Under the pieces are notes generated by a model that was not told the origin of the DNA, searched no databases, and saw nothing but the letters and a program-made list of their open reading frames with translations. Source: Alphaproteobacteria bacterium (GTDB lineage Bacteria; Pseudomonadota; Alphaproteobacteria; Acetobacterales; Acetobacteraceae). From it: a stretch of 32,286 nt of DNA. The position numbers and the translations under genes were made by a program. Shown here in pieces: positions 7,473-16,205 of the stretch; the stretch's first letter is position 1, and each line of letters opens with the position of its first letter. The DNA lies in NCBI GenBank assembly GCA_026400775.1, contig JAPLOK010000230.1, positions 1-32,286 of the forward strand, given 5' to 3'.

Positions 7473-8654
7473 ATGCATCTTCCCAATGACCTGACCTCCC
7501 ACCTTGCCACCGCCACGCAGCGCATCGAGCCTTGGCTGATCGCCACACGGCGCGACATCCACGCCCATCCGGAATTGGGCTTCGAGGAGGTGCGGACCGC
7601 GGGCATCGTGGCCGCCGAATTGTCGCGCCTGGGCATCGCGCATCGCACCGGCGTGGGCCGCACCGGCATCGTCGCCGAGATCAAGGGCGGGCGGCCGGGC
7701 AAGACGCTGGCGATCCGCGCCGACATGGATGCACTGCCCATCCATGAGGAAACCGGCCAGGAATTCGCCAGCACCATCGCGGGAAAAATGCACGCCTGCG
7801 GGCATGACATTCACACCGCGACATTGTTGGGCGTGGCCGAGGTGCTGCGGGACCTCGCACCCGAATTATCAGGCAACATCCGGCTGATCTTCCAGCCGGC
7901 CGAGGAAATCCTCGAAGGTGCGCCGGCGATGATCGCCGATGGTGCGGCCGATGGCGTGGATATGGCGCTCGGCTTCCACAATATGCCTGATATGCCGGTG
8001 GGCGGCTTCGGCTATGTGCGCGGCATGGCGCTGGCGGCATCGGACCGCTTCGACATCATCGTGCAGGGCAAATCCGGCCATGCGGCGCACCCCTATGCCA
8101 GCGTGGACCCGATCGTGGCGGCGGCGCAGTTGATCACGCAGCTGCAGACGGTGGTCTCACGCGAGCAGAGGGCCATTCATCCCTGCGTTGTGACAGTGGG
8201 CATGGTGCAGGGTGGTGCCACCTACAACATCATCCCCGAACGGGTGCATCTGAAGGGCACGGTGCGCACGCTGCACCCCGAGGCGCGGGACGTGGCCGAG
8301 GCCGCGATCCGCCGTCTGTGCGAGGGTATCGCCGCCGGGCTGCGCTGCGGCGTGGATGTGACCTATCGCCGCCTGGTGCCTAGCCTGCGCAATGACGACC
8401 GCGTGCTGGAACCGGCGATCCGCAGCGTGGAGAACCACTTCGGCCTGACCGCCGAGGAAAAGCCACCCTCCATGGGAGCCGAGGATTTCTCGGCCTTTGC
8501 CGACCGTGTGCCGAGCTTCCACCTGCTGGTCGGCGCCGGCGCGCCAGGCCGCGATGACCGGTTGCACAATGCGCACTACCAGCCCGACGAAGCCTGCATC
8601 GGACTCGGCGTCCAGGCACTCTCACGCATCGCCGTGGACATGCTGCGCGCCTGA
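7473..8654 (+). CDS. M20 family metallo-amidohydrolase (hippurate hydrolase / N-acyl-amino acid hydrolase-like)
   Basis: RRDIHAHPELGFEE, LAIRADMDALPIHEETGQEFAS, GKMHACGHDIHTATLLG, FQPAEE, MGAEDFSAF. Start trimmed from the 650-aa ORF to MHLPNDL at 7473. Confidence 0.92.
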   Translation: MHLPNDLTSHLATATQRIEPWLIATRRDIHAHPELGFEEVRTAGIVAAELSRLGIAHRTGVGRTGIVAEIKGGRPGKTLAIRADMDALPIHEETGQEFASTIAGKMHACGHDIHTATLLGVAEVLRDLAPELSGNIRLIFQPAEEILEGAPAMIADGAADGVDMALGFHNMPDMPVGGFGYVRGMALAASDRFDIIVQGKSGHAAHPYASVDPIVAAAQLITQLQTVVSREQRAIHPCVVTVGMVQGGATYNIIPERVHLKGTVRTLHPEARDVAEAAIRRLCEGIAAGLRCGVDVTYRRLVPSLRNDDRVLEPAIRSVENHFGLTAEEKPPSMGAEDFSAFADRVPSFHLLVGAGAPGRDDRLHNAHYQPDEACIGLGVQALSRIAVDMLRA

Positions 8655-9424
8655 TGCCGCGCATCGCTGAACTGCCCGCGCCGGAGGTCGCAGCGCGCAT
8701 CGGCGCGGGTGCCGTGGTGCTGCTGCCGATGGGCAGCACGGAAACGCATGGGCCGGGCGCGCCGATGGGCGACTATCTGCTGGCCGAACAGATCGCGCTG
8801 CTGGCAGCGGGGCGCGCGGATGCATTGGTCGCACCGGCTTTGCCCTTCGGCGGTGAGGATTTCTTCGCGGGCGTGCCAGGTGGCGTCGCGCTGACGCATG
8901 GCACGCTATCGGCACTGCTGCGCGAAGTCATGGACGGCCTGATCGCCGGCGGCGCGCGGCGCGTGCTGATCATCAACGGCCATGGCGGCAACATCCCGCC
9001 CATCGAGGAAACCCAGCGCCGCATGCGTGAAGCACGAGGCCTGCTGATTCCCGCCCTGCATCTGTGGCGCGAGGCGACGGCGCTGCTGCCGGGCCTGGGC
9101 GCCGACCCCGCCGCCACCGGCCATGGCGGCAATCCAGTCTTGTCGGTGGCGCTGCATCTGCTGCCCGGATTGTGCCGGCCGGACAGGCTCACGCCCCGCG
9201 CCGCCGGCGGCATGCTCCTGGGCCAGCCTGTCGCCGGTTTCGCCGGTGTCAGGCTAGGCGGCGTTACCATCGGCATGCCGACATTGATTGATGAAATCGC
9301 CCCCGGGGGCACGCAGGCAGCCGATCCGCGCGGCGCCAGCGCGGCGCACGGCGCACGCATCACCGACGCATTGGTCGATGCGGCATGCGCCGCAATCGCC
9401 GCATTGAAGGAGCATGGCGGATGA
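8654..9424 (+). CDS. Creatininase family protein
   Basis: LLPMGSTETHGPGAPMGDYLLAE and VLIINGHGGNIPPIEE creatininase-family metal-site motifs; TGATG overlap with the upstream gene. Confidence 0.85.
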   Translation: MPRIAELPAPEVAARIGAGAVVLLPMGSTETHGPGAPMGDYLLAEQIALLAAGRADALVAPALPFGGEDFFAGVPGGVALTHGTLSALLREVMDGLIAGGARRVLIINGHGGNIPPIEETQRRMREARGLLIPALHLWREATALLPGLGADPAATGHGGNPVLSVALHLLPGLCRPDRLTPRAAGGMLLGQPVAGFAGVRLGGVTIGMPTLIDEIAPGGTQAADPRGASAAHGARITDALVDAACAAIAALKEHGG

Positions 9425-10386
9425 AGATTTGTGTGTTCGGCGCCGGCGCCATTGGCGGGCATATCGCCGCGCGCCTGGCCAAGGGCGGCGCGGATGTTTC
9501 CGTCGTGGCGCGCGGTGCGCAACGGGATGCGCTGGCGGCGCGCGGACTGACGGTGCGCGCGCCTGATGGCGAGTGGCATTGCACTCCGCGCGTAGGCCAG
9601 CCCGAGGAACTCGGCCCTCAAGACGCGGTGCTGGTCACCACGAAGCAGACCGGGCTTGGCGGCGTGGCGCGCGCCATCGCGCCGCTGCTCGGCCCCGAGA
9701 CCAGCGTGACCTTCGTGATGAACGGCATCCCCTGGTGGTATTTCGACGCCACACCCACGCCGCGCCGCCTGCCGCTGGTCGACCCAGGCGATGTGGTGCG
9801 CGACGCGATCGGTGTGCCGCGCACGATCGGCGGCGTGGTCTGGTCCGCCTGCACGGTGGTGGAGCCTGGCGTGGTGCAGGTGGCCAGCGCCACTTCGCGC
9901 CTGATCCTGGGTGAGGTGGATGGGCGCATCAGTCCGCGCGCCCAGGCCATCGCGGATGCGCTGAAGGCCGGCGGCATGGGCGCCAAAGTGACGCCCGATA
10001 TCCGCACCGAATTGTGGAACAAGCTGATCGGCAATCTGGCCAATGGGCCGCTCTGCCTGCTCTCGAGGCTGAATATCCGCGAGACCTTCCAGGACCCGGC
10101 CGTGAAGGACGCCGCGCTGCGCGTGATGGAGGAAGCCATCGCGATTGCCAAAGCCCTTGGCGTGCCAATGCAGATCGACGCCGCCGACCGCATTGCGCGC
10201 AGCATCGACACGCCGCACAAGCCATCCATTCTGCAGGATCTGGAAGCCGGGCGGCCAATGGAGATCGACAGTCTTTTCTTGCAGCCCCTGGAACTGGGCC
10301 GCGATGCGGGCGTGGCGGCGCCCATGCTGGAACTCACCGTCGCGTTGGCCCGCCAGGCCGCGCGCGCAACAGGGACATATCCATGA
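9421..10386 (+). CDS. 2-dehydropantoate 2-reductase family (PanE/ApbA-like) oxidoreductase
   Basis: MKICVFGAGAIGGHIAARLAKGG Rossmann start, TKQT, and catalytic-region LWNKLIGNLANGPLCLL. ATGA overlap with the upstream gene. Confidence 0.88.
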   Translation: MKICVFGAGAIGGHIAARLAKGGADVSVVARGAQRDALAARGLTVRAPDGEWHCTPRVGQPEELGPQDAVLVTTKQTGLGGVARAIAPLLGPETSVTFVMNGIPWWYFDATPTPRRLPLVDPGDVVRDAIGVPRTIGGVVWSACTVVEPGVVQVASATSRLILGEVDGRISPRAQAIADALKAGGMGAKVTPDIRTELWNKLIGNLANGPLCLLSRLNIRETFQDPAVKDAALRVMEEAIAIAKALGVPMQIDAADRIARSIDTPHKPSILQDLEAGRPMEIDSLFLQPLELGRDAGVAAPMLELTVALARQAARATGTYP

Positions 10387-11033
10387 CCGTCACCCTCTAT
10401 GGCGTCGCGCGCTCGCGCGCATCGCGCAACCTGTGGCTGCTGCACGAAACGGGCATGCCCTTCACGCATGAGCCGGTGATCCAGGCCGGGCGTCTGGCGG
10501 ACCCCGCCGCGCAGATCAACACGCAAAGCCCCGCATTCCTGGCGGTGAATCCCACCGGCAAGATTCCCGCGCTGGTCGACGGCGATCTGGTGCTGAATGA
10601 ATCGCTGGCGATGAACCTGTATCTCGCCAAGAAGGCCGGCGGGCCGCTGGCACCGGCCAACCTGGCCGAGGATGCGCGCATGACCGCTCTCGCCATCTGG
10701 GCGATGACCGAGGTGGAGCCGCACACCATCAACATCCTCTACCACCGCGTCATGAAGCCCGTGGCCGAGCGCGACGAGAGCGTGGCGCAGGCCGCCATCG
10801 CCGCACTCGCGGCGCCCTTCGCGGTGCTGGATGCGGCGCTGGCCGAAACCGGCTTCCTGGTCGGCGGCCGCTTCACCGTGGCCGACATCAACACCGCCGA
10901 AGTGGTGCGCTATGCCATGCCGGTGCCCGCCCTGTTCGAAGCGGCACCGCGGGTGAAGGCCTGGCTCGCCGCCTGCCACGCGCGGCCGGGCTACAAGGCT
11001 ATGATGGCGCAGCGGGATGCGGAGCCGGCATAG
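10383..11033 (+). CDS. Glutathione S-transferase family protein
   Basis: MTVTLYGVARSRASRNLWLLHETGMPFTHEPV, NPTGKIPALVDGDLVLNESLAMNLYLA and FTVADINTAEV. ATGA overlap with the upstream gene. Confidence 0.88.
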   Translation: MTVTLYGVARSRASRNLWLLHETGMPFTHEPVIQAGRLADPAAQINTQSPAFLAVNPTGKIPALVDGDLVLNESLAMNLYLAKKAGGPLAPANLAEDARMTALAIWAMTEVEPHTINILYHRVMKPVAERDESVAQAAIAALAAPFAVLDAALAETGFLVGGRFTVADINTAEVVRYAMPVPALFEAAPRVKAWLAACHARPGYKAMMAQRDAEPA

Positions 11034-11931
11034 CGGTCTGCCCCAGCACCCAGCCCTCCCAGGCGCGCACAGCGGCATCATCGGGAATGTGGTCGGGGCG
11101 CGCGCCGTCGATCACGCGCAGCATGGCGAGCAGGCCGAGCACGCAGTCAAGCCTGTCCTCGCCATCGGCTGCCGCGCCGAAGCCATCCTGGATCACCGCG
11201 CGCAAGGCAGGTTCTGCCGTATGGCCCGCGCATTCCAGCAAGGCGGGCGCCAAAGCGCGTCGTGCCGCCTGGTCGCGCTTGCTGCCTGACATGCACAGGC
11301 CCAACTGCCGCAGCGCCTCAGCTGGATAGACCTCGGCCAGCACGGCCTGCCCGGGTGCCATCAGCGCATGCAATGCCCCCTCGAAGGGCCAAAGGCGATA
11401 GGGTGCGCCATTGGCCAAGGCGGGTGCGAGCCAGCCGCGCCAGGCGGCGATCGCGGCCTTGCCGGACTGGTTGGCCCCAAGCGTCCAGAACAGTGGTGCG
11501 CCCGCGGGGCGTTCGGCGGTAGCGCGGTCGCATAGCCGCGACAGATCGGCGGCGTTGGCAAAGCCCAGCGCCCGCGCGTGGCTGAGCCGCGTCATGCCCT
11601 TGATGCCGCGCGCCGGATAGAAGGGGCGCGCAAGCGAGACGGTGGCCAGCGTCTCGTTCACCTCGAAGAAATCCTCCTGGCCCGCAAGCCCGCGCAGGAA
11701 TGATACGAACCCTGCCTCCGCGCGGGCGGCGGCGAAAGCGCGCGGCACGCCGAGCGGCAAGTCCAGGCCCACCACCACCGGCATCCCTTCGGAGAGGCAT
11801 TCGGTCAGCATTGCGGCCGGCTCGCCCACCGGCCGTGGGGCCGCCACGCGCCAGCCCTGCGCACCACGCCGCGCCATGCAGACAAAGCGCTTGGCCGGGT
11901 GCATCGACCAGTCGGCATGCAGTGCGATCAT
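10999..11931 (-). CDS. DUF429 domain-containing protein (predicted RNase H-like fold nuclease)
   Basis: MIALHADWSMHPAKRFVCMARR..PVVVGLDLPLGVPRAFA..; resembles DUF429 proteins. Likely start at 11931 rather than 11955. Confidence 0.65.
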   Translation of the reverse strand: MIALHADWSMHPAKRFVCMARRGAQGWRVAAPRPVGEPAAMLTECLSEGMPVVVGLDLPLGVPRAFAAARAEAGFVSFLRGLAGQEDFFEVNETLATVSLARPFYPARGIKGMTRLSHARALGFANAADLSRLCDRATAERPAGAPLFWTLGANQSGKAAIAAWRGWLAPALANGAPYRLWPFEGALHALMAPGQAVLAEVYPAEALRQLGLCMSGSKRDQAARRALAPALLECAGHTAEPALRAVIQDGFGAAADGEDRLDCVLGLLAMLRVIDGARPDHIPDDAAVRAWEGWVLGQTAMPAPHPAAPS

Positions 11932-11985
11932 TCCGCTTGCGTGCCACCGGCGCACTGCGGCAGCCTTCGCGCCGGAGGTTCCCCG

Positions 11986-12225
11986 ATGCGCCTGTCCATC
12001 CTGCTCGCCGCCATGCTGCTGGCCCCCCTACCCGCACTCGCCAACTACTGGGTGTATTGCGCCAATGGGCGCATCGAGGTCGATAGCCGCGACCCGGAGC
12101 AGATGCGCATCGCTCGCGGATCGGGCATGTGCCAGATGGGGCCGCGCTTCGGCTTCGCCACCGATGCGCGCAGCTTCGCCGACCGCAATTTCGGCGGCCC
12201 CGGCCGGGCCTGTTCCTGCCGATGA
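11986..12225 (+). CDS. Small exported Cys-containing hypothetical protein (79 aa)
   Basis: Signal peptide MRLSILLAAMLLAPLPALA, then YWVYCANGRIEV...GMCQMG...RACSCR; stop overlaps the next ATG (ATGA). Confidence 0.65.
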   Translation: MRLSILLAAMLLAPLPALANYWVYCANGRIEVDSRDPEQMRIARGSGMCQMGPRFGFATDARSFADRNFGGPGRACSCR

Positions 12226-12770
12226 GCGGCATCACCCGCCCCGATGGCAGCTATGGTGCTGTCGCCAAGATCTTCCACTGGGTCAGTGTGCCGCTGATGA
12301 TCTTCGCGATCGCCAGTGGCTGCGTCATCGGCTTTATCCGCGACAGTTCGAAATTCGAATTCTACGCGATCCACGAAAGCCTGGGCTTCACGCTGTTCCT
12401 GGTGGCGGTGGCGCGCCTGGCCTGGCGCCGCTTCAACCCTCCGCCGCCCCTGCCCGACCACCTGCCGCCCTTGATGCGCCGCGCGGCCGAGGGCGCGCAT
12501 CACGCGCTCTATGCCGTGCTGATCATCCAGCCGGTGCTGGGCTTCTTCGGCACCAATGCCTGGGGCTTCCCGATGGCGGGTGCGACCGCCTATCTGGGCT
12601 TCATCGATTTTCCCAAATTCATGGAGGCCAATGCGACGCTCGGCACCATCCTGCTGGCGGCGCACAAGTACCTCGGCTGGGCGATCATCGCGCTGCTCTT
12701 CGCGCATATCGGCGGTGCGATCTATCACCACACAATCCGGCGTGACGGGACGCTGATGCGCATTATCTAG
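12222..12770 (+). CDS. Cytochrome b561 family protein
   Basis: AVAKIFHWVSVPLMIFAIASG, HESLGFTLFLVAVARLAWR, HHALYAVLIIQPVLGFFG and HKYLGWAIIALLFAHIGGAIYHH: four-helix, His-bearing cyt b561. Confidence 0.88.
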   Translation: MSGITRPDGSYGAVAKIFHWVSVPLMIFAIASGCVIGFIRDSSKFEFYAIHESLGFTLFLVAVARLAWRRFNPPPPLPDHLPPLMRRAAEGAHHALYAVLIIQPVLGFFGTNAWGFPMAGATAYLGFIDFPKFMEANATLGTILLAAHKYLGWAIIALLFAHIGGAIYHHTIRRDGTLMRII

Positions 12771-12813
12771 ACGAGTACTTTTGTGCCGACGCCGCCACCT
12801 GTAAGGAAGCGGG

Positions 12814-13869
12814 ATGACGATCCTGATCACCGGCGGCTTTGGTTTCATCGGTTCGGCCGTGCTGCGGCATCTGCTGGCCGCGACCGACCATCGCATCGTC
12901 AACATCGACAAGATGACCTATGCGGCCTCACCGGCCACGCTGGCCATGCATGCCGGTGACGCACGCCATGTCCATATCCGTGCCGATATCTGCGACCTCG
13001 ACGCGATGCGCGCGACCTTCGCCACGCATAAGCCCACGCATGTCATGCACCTGGCGGCCGAATCGCATGTGGACCGCAGCATCGACGGGCCGGCCGAGTT
13101 CATCCGCACCAATGTGGTCGGCACGCAGGTCCTGCTGGAGGCCGCGCGTGAATACTGGCAGGGCCTCGCCCCCGATGCGCGCGCTGGCTTCCGCTTCCAC
13201 CATGTCAGCACCGATGAGGTGTTCGGCAGCCTCGACCATGGCGACCCGCCCTTCGGTCCGACCACACCCTATGATCCGCGCAGCCCTTACAGCGCGTCGA
13301 AGGCCGCATCCGACCATCTGGTGCGCGCATGGCAGCACACCTATGGTTTTCCGGCCTTCGTCTCCAACACGACGAACAATTATGGCCCCTGGCAGTTCCC
13401 GGAGAAGCTGATCCCGCTGGTCACTCTCAACGCGCTGGAGGGCAAGCCCCTGCCGGTCTATGGCGACGGCTCCAATGTGCGCGACTGGCTGCATGTGGAT
13501 GACCATGCCGAGGCGCTGGCGCTGGCGCTGTCCCGCGGCGAGCCCGGTGCCACCTATTGCATTGGCCCACGCCAGGAACGCACCAATCTTCAAGTCGTAC
13601 AAGCGATCTGCGCGACGCTGGACGAACTGCGCCCCGACCCTGCCGGCCCGCGCACGCGGCTGATCAGCTTCGTGCGCGACCGGCCCGGCCATGATTTCCG
13701 CTACGCCATGGACCCCTCGGGCGCCGAGGCCGCGTTGGGCTGGCGGGCGCGCTACGATTTCGAAACCGGTCTGCGCCATACCATTCGATGGTACCTCGAC
13801 AACGAGGCCTGGTGGCGCCCGATCCGCGCAGGGGCCTATTCGGGGCAAAGATTGGGAACCAAGGCATGA
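12814..13869 (+). CDS. rfbB: dTDP-glucose 4,6-dehydratase
   Basis: [85 protein letters not shown]. Confidence 0.96.
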   Translation: MTILITGGFGFIGSAVLRHLLAATDHRIVNIDKMTYAASPATLAMHAGDARHVHIRADICDLDAMRATFATHKPTHVMHLAAESHVDRSIDGPAEFIRTNVVGTQVLLEAAREYWQGLAPDARAGFRFHHVSTDEVFGSLDHGDPPFGPTTPYDPRSPYSASKAASDHLVRAWQHTYGFPAFVSNTTNNYGPWQFPEKLIPLVTLNALEGKPLPVYGDGSNVRDWLHVDDHAEALALALSRGEPGATYCIGPRQERTNLQVVQAICATLDELRPDPAGPRTRLISFVRDRPGHDFRYAMDPSGAEAALGWRARYDFETGLRHTIRWYLDNEAWWRPIRAGAYSGQRLGTKA

Positions 13870-14747
13870 AGGGCATCATTCTCGCCGGCGGTTCCGGCAC
13901 ACGGCTGCACCCGATGACCATGGCGGCCTCCAAGCAGCTGCTGCCTGTCTATGACAAGCCGATGATCTATTATCCGCTGTCCACGCTGATGCTGGCCGGC
14001 ATCCGGGACATCCTGGTGATCTCCACCCCGCAGGACCTGCCCGCCTTTCAGCGCCTGCTGGGCGATGGCAGCGCCTTCGGCATTCGCCTGCAATACGCTG
14101 AACAGCCCAGCCCCGATGGCCTGGCACAGGCCTTCCTGATCGGCGAGCGTTTCGTCGATGGCGGGCCGGCCGCGCTCGCACTCGGCGACAACATCATCTA
14201 TGGCGACGGCCTGCCCGCCACCATGCAATCCGCGGGCGAACGCGCCGCGCGTGGCGAGGCGACCATATTCGGCTATCGCGTGGCGGACCCCGAACGCTAT
14301 GGCGTGGCGGAATTCGACGCCGCTGGCCGCGTGCTCTCCATCCAGGAAAAGCCTGCGCAGCCGCGCTCCGATTGGGCGGTGATCGGGCTGTATTTCTACG
14401 ACCACCGCGTGACGGAGATGGCACGGCTAATCCGTCCCTCGGCGCGTGGTGAGTTGGAAATCACCGACCTCAACATCCTCTACATGGAGGCCGGCGCCCT
14501 GCACGCCGAACAACTGGGCCGCGGTTGCGCCTGGCTCGATGCCGGCACGCCCGCGAGCCTGCTGCAGGCGGCGACCTTCGTGCAGACCGTTCAGGAACGC
14601 CAGGGCCTGCAGGTCGGCTGCCCAGAGGAGGTCGGCTTCCGCCTTGGCTTCCTGGATGCCGCCGCCTTGCGTGCGCGCGGCGACGCCTTGGGCAAGACCG
14701 CCTATGGGCGCTATCTTGTCAACCTGTCGGAAGGACGGCTCACATGA
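13866..14747 (+). CDS. rfbA: Glucose-1-phosphate thymidylyltransferase
   Basis: [46 protein letters not shown] and GDNIIYG. Confidence 0.97.
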   Translation: MKGIILAGGSGTRLHPMTMAASKQLLPVYDKPMIYYPLSTLMLAGIRDILVISTPQDLPAFQRLLGDGSAFGIRLQYAEQPSPDGLAQAFLIGERFVDGGPAALALGDNIIYGDGLPATMQSAGERAARGEATIFGYRVADPERYGVAEFDAAGRVLSIQEKPAQPRSDWAVIGLYFYDHRVTEMARLIRPSARGELEITDLNILYMEAGALHAEQLGRGCAWLDAGTPASLLQAATFVQTVQERQGLQVGCPEEVGFRLGFLDAAALRARGDALGKTAYGRYLVNLSEGRLT

Positions 14748-15301
14748 AGGCCACTCCTCTCGCCATCCCTGACGTGCTGCTCTGCGAACCCTTCCGCCAC
14801 GCCGATGAGCGCGGCTTCTTCTCCGAGGTCTGGAAACGCAGCGCCGACAGCGCGGCCGGCATGCATGCCGACTGGGTGCAGGACAACCACTCCCTCTCGC
14901 GCACGCAGGGCGTGCTGCGCGGGTTGCATTTCCAGCTCGAACCCATGGCTCAGGCCAAATTCGTGCGCGTGGTGCGCGGCCGGCTATGGGATGTGGCGGT
15001 GGATATCCGCCAAGGCAGCCCAACCTATGGCCAGCATGTCTCAGCCGAACTCTCGGCCGAGAATTGGCGCCACGTCTTCGTCCCGCGCGGCTTCGCGCAT
15101 GGCTTCATCACGCTCGAGCCGGATACCGAAGTGATCTATAAGGTCGACAACGAATACTCGCGCGAGCATGACCGCGTGATCCGATGGGATGACCCGGCAT
15201 TGGGCATCCCATGGCCGCTACCAGCGGGTGGGCCGGTACTGTCCGACAAGGACCGCCACGCGCCTCTCCTGGCCGAGATCCCGCCTCCCTTCCCGGCATG
15301 A
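14744..15301 (+). CDS. rfbC: dTDP-4-dehydrorhamnose 3,5-epimerase
   Basis: [70 protein letters not shown]. Confidence 0.97.
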   Translation: MKATPLAIPDVLLCEPFRHADERGFFSEVWKRSADSAAGMHADWVQDNHSLSRTQGVLRGLHFQLEPMAQAKFVRVVRGRLWDVAVDIRQGSPTYGQHVSAELSAENWRHVFVPRGFAHGFITLEPDTEVIYKVDNEYSREHDRVIRWDDPALGIPWPLPAGGPVLSDKDRHAPLLAEIPPPFPA

Positions 15302-16173
15302 AGCGTATCCTCTTCACCGGCGCAGCGGGCCAGGTGGGCGGCGCGCTCGCCACCGCCCTGCCCGCGCGGGGGTTCACCGCCCTGCCGACCACTCGCGACA
15401 GCCTCGATTTCGATAGGCCCGAGAGCATCACCGCGGCCTTCCACGCCGCCCGCCCCGATGCCGTGGTCAGCGCCGCCGCCTGGACCGCGGTGGATGCCGC
15501 CGAGAGCAACGAGGCCGCCGCCTTCCGCGCCAATGCCGAGGGCCCGGCGCAACTCGCGGCAGTTTGCGCGGCCGCCGGCATTCCGTTGATCCACATCAGC
15601 ACCGACTATGTCTTCGCCGGCGACAAGCCCGAACCCTATACGGAAGCCGACCCCACCGGCCCGGTGAGTGCCTATGGCCGCAGCAAGCTCGCCGGCGAAT
15701 GGGGCGTGCTGGCGGCCAACCCGCGCACGATCGTGCTGCGCACCGCCTGGGTCTATGCCGCCACCGGCAAGAATTTTCTGCGCAGCATGCTGGCACTCGG
15801 TGCCACGCGGCCTGAGCTGCGCATCGTCGCCGACCAGCAGGGCAACCCAACGGCCTCGGCCGATCTGGCGGATGCCATCGGCGATGTGCTGCTGCAGCTG
15901 CGTGATGGCTGGCGCGACGAGTATCGCGGCATCTTCCACGCCACTGCGCAGGGTGACACGACTTGGCATGGTTTCGCCGCCGCCATTTTCGAGGCCTCCG
16001 CCGGCCCGCGCCCAGCGCTGCACCCGATCACCACCGCCGAATACCCCACGCCCGCGCGCCGGCCGGCCAATAGCAGGCTGGATGGCGCGAAGCTGCAACA
16101 GGTCTTCGGCGTGCGGCTGCCGCATTGGCGGCAGGGCCTGGCGCGCGTCATGCAGGAGGTGACCAGCGCCTGA
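15298..16173 (+). CDS. rfbD: dTDP-4-dehydrorhamnose reductase
   Basis: [51 protein letters not shown]. Confidence 0.96.
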   Translation: MKRILFTGAAGQVGGALATALPARGFTALPTTRDSLDFDRPESITAAFHAARPDAVVSAAAWTAVDAAESNEAAAFRANAEGPAQLAAVCAAAGIPLIHISTDYVFAGDKPEPYTEADPTGPVSAYGRSKLAGEWGVLAANPRTIVLRTAWVYAATGKNFLRSMLALGATRPELRIVADQQGNPTASADLADAIGDVLLQLRDGWRDEYRGIFHATAQGDTTWHGFAAAIFEASAGPRPALHPITTAEYPTPARRPANSRLDGAKLQQVFGVRLPHWRQGLARVMQEVTSA

Positions 16174-16193
16174 CGCGCGGCGCCTGACGCGCG
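16166..16193. repeat. Exact 14-bp tandem duplication GCGCCTGACGCGCG x2 across the rfbD stop codon
   Basis: Read directly: 16166-16179 and 16180-16193 identical. Confidence 0.85.
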
Positions 16194-16205
16194 CAGCCGG
16201 GCGCC

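Noticed and set aside
7383-7814. N-terminal extension of the TctC ORF to 7814
   Set aside because: The sequence before MSMKIARRALLAMPLAMPAFA is not protein-like and overlaps the M20 hydrolase start; the signal peptide defines the start at 7382/7376.
8690-9160. Creatininase family protein with GHGGN instead of the GHYEN motif of true creatininase
   Set aside because: GHGGN is common across the wider creatininase family, so not unusual; only argues against creatinine as the substrate.
9618-11081. 487-aa minus-strand ORF (and 8773-10218) opposite the catabolic operon
   Set aside because: Shadow ORFs; the plus strand has overlapping family-specific genes.
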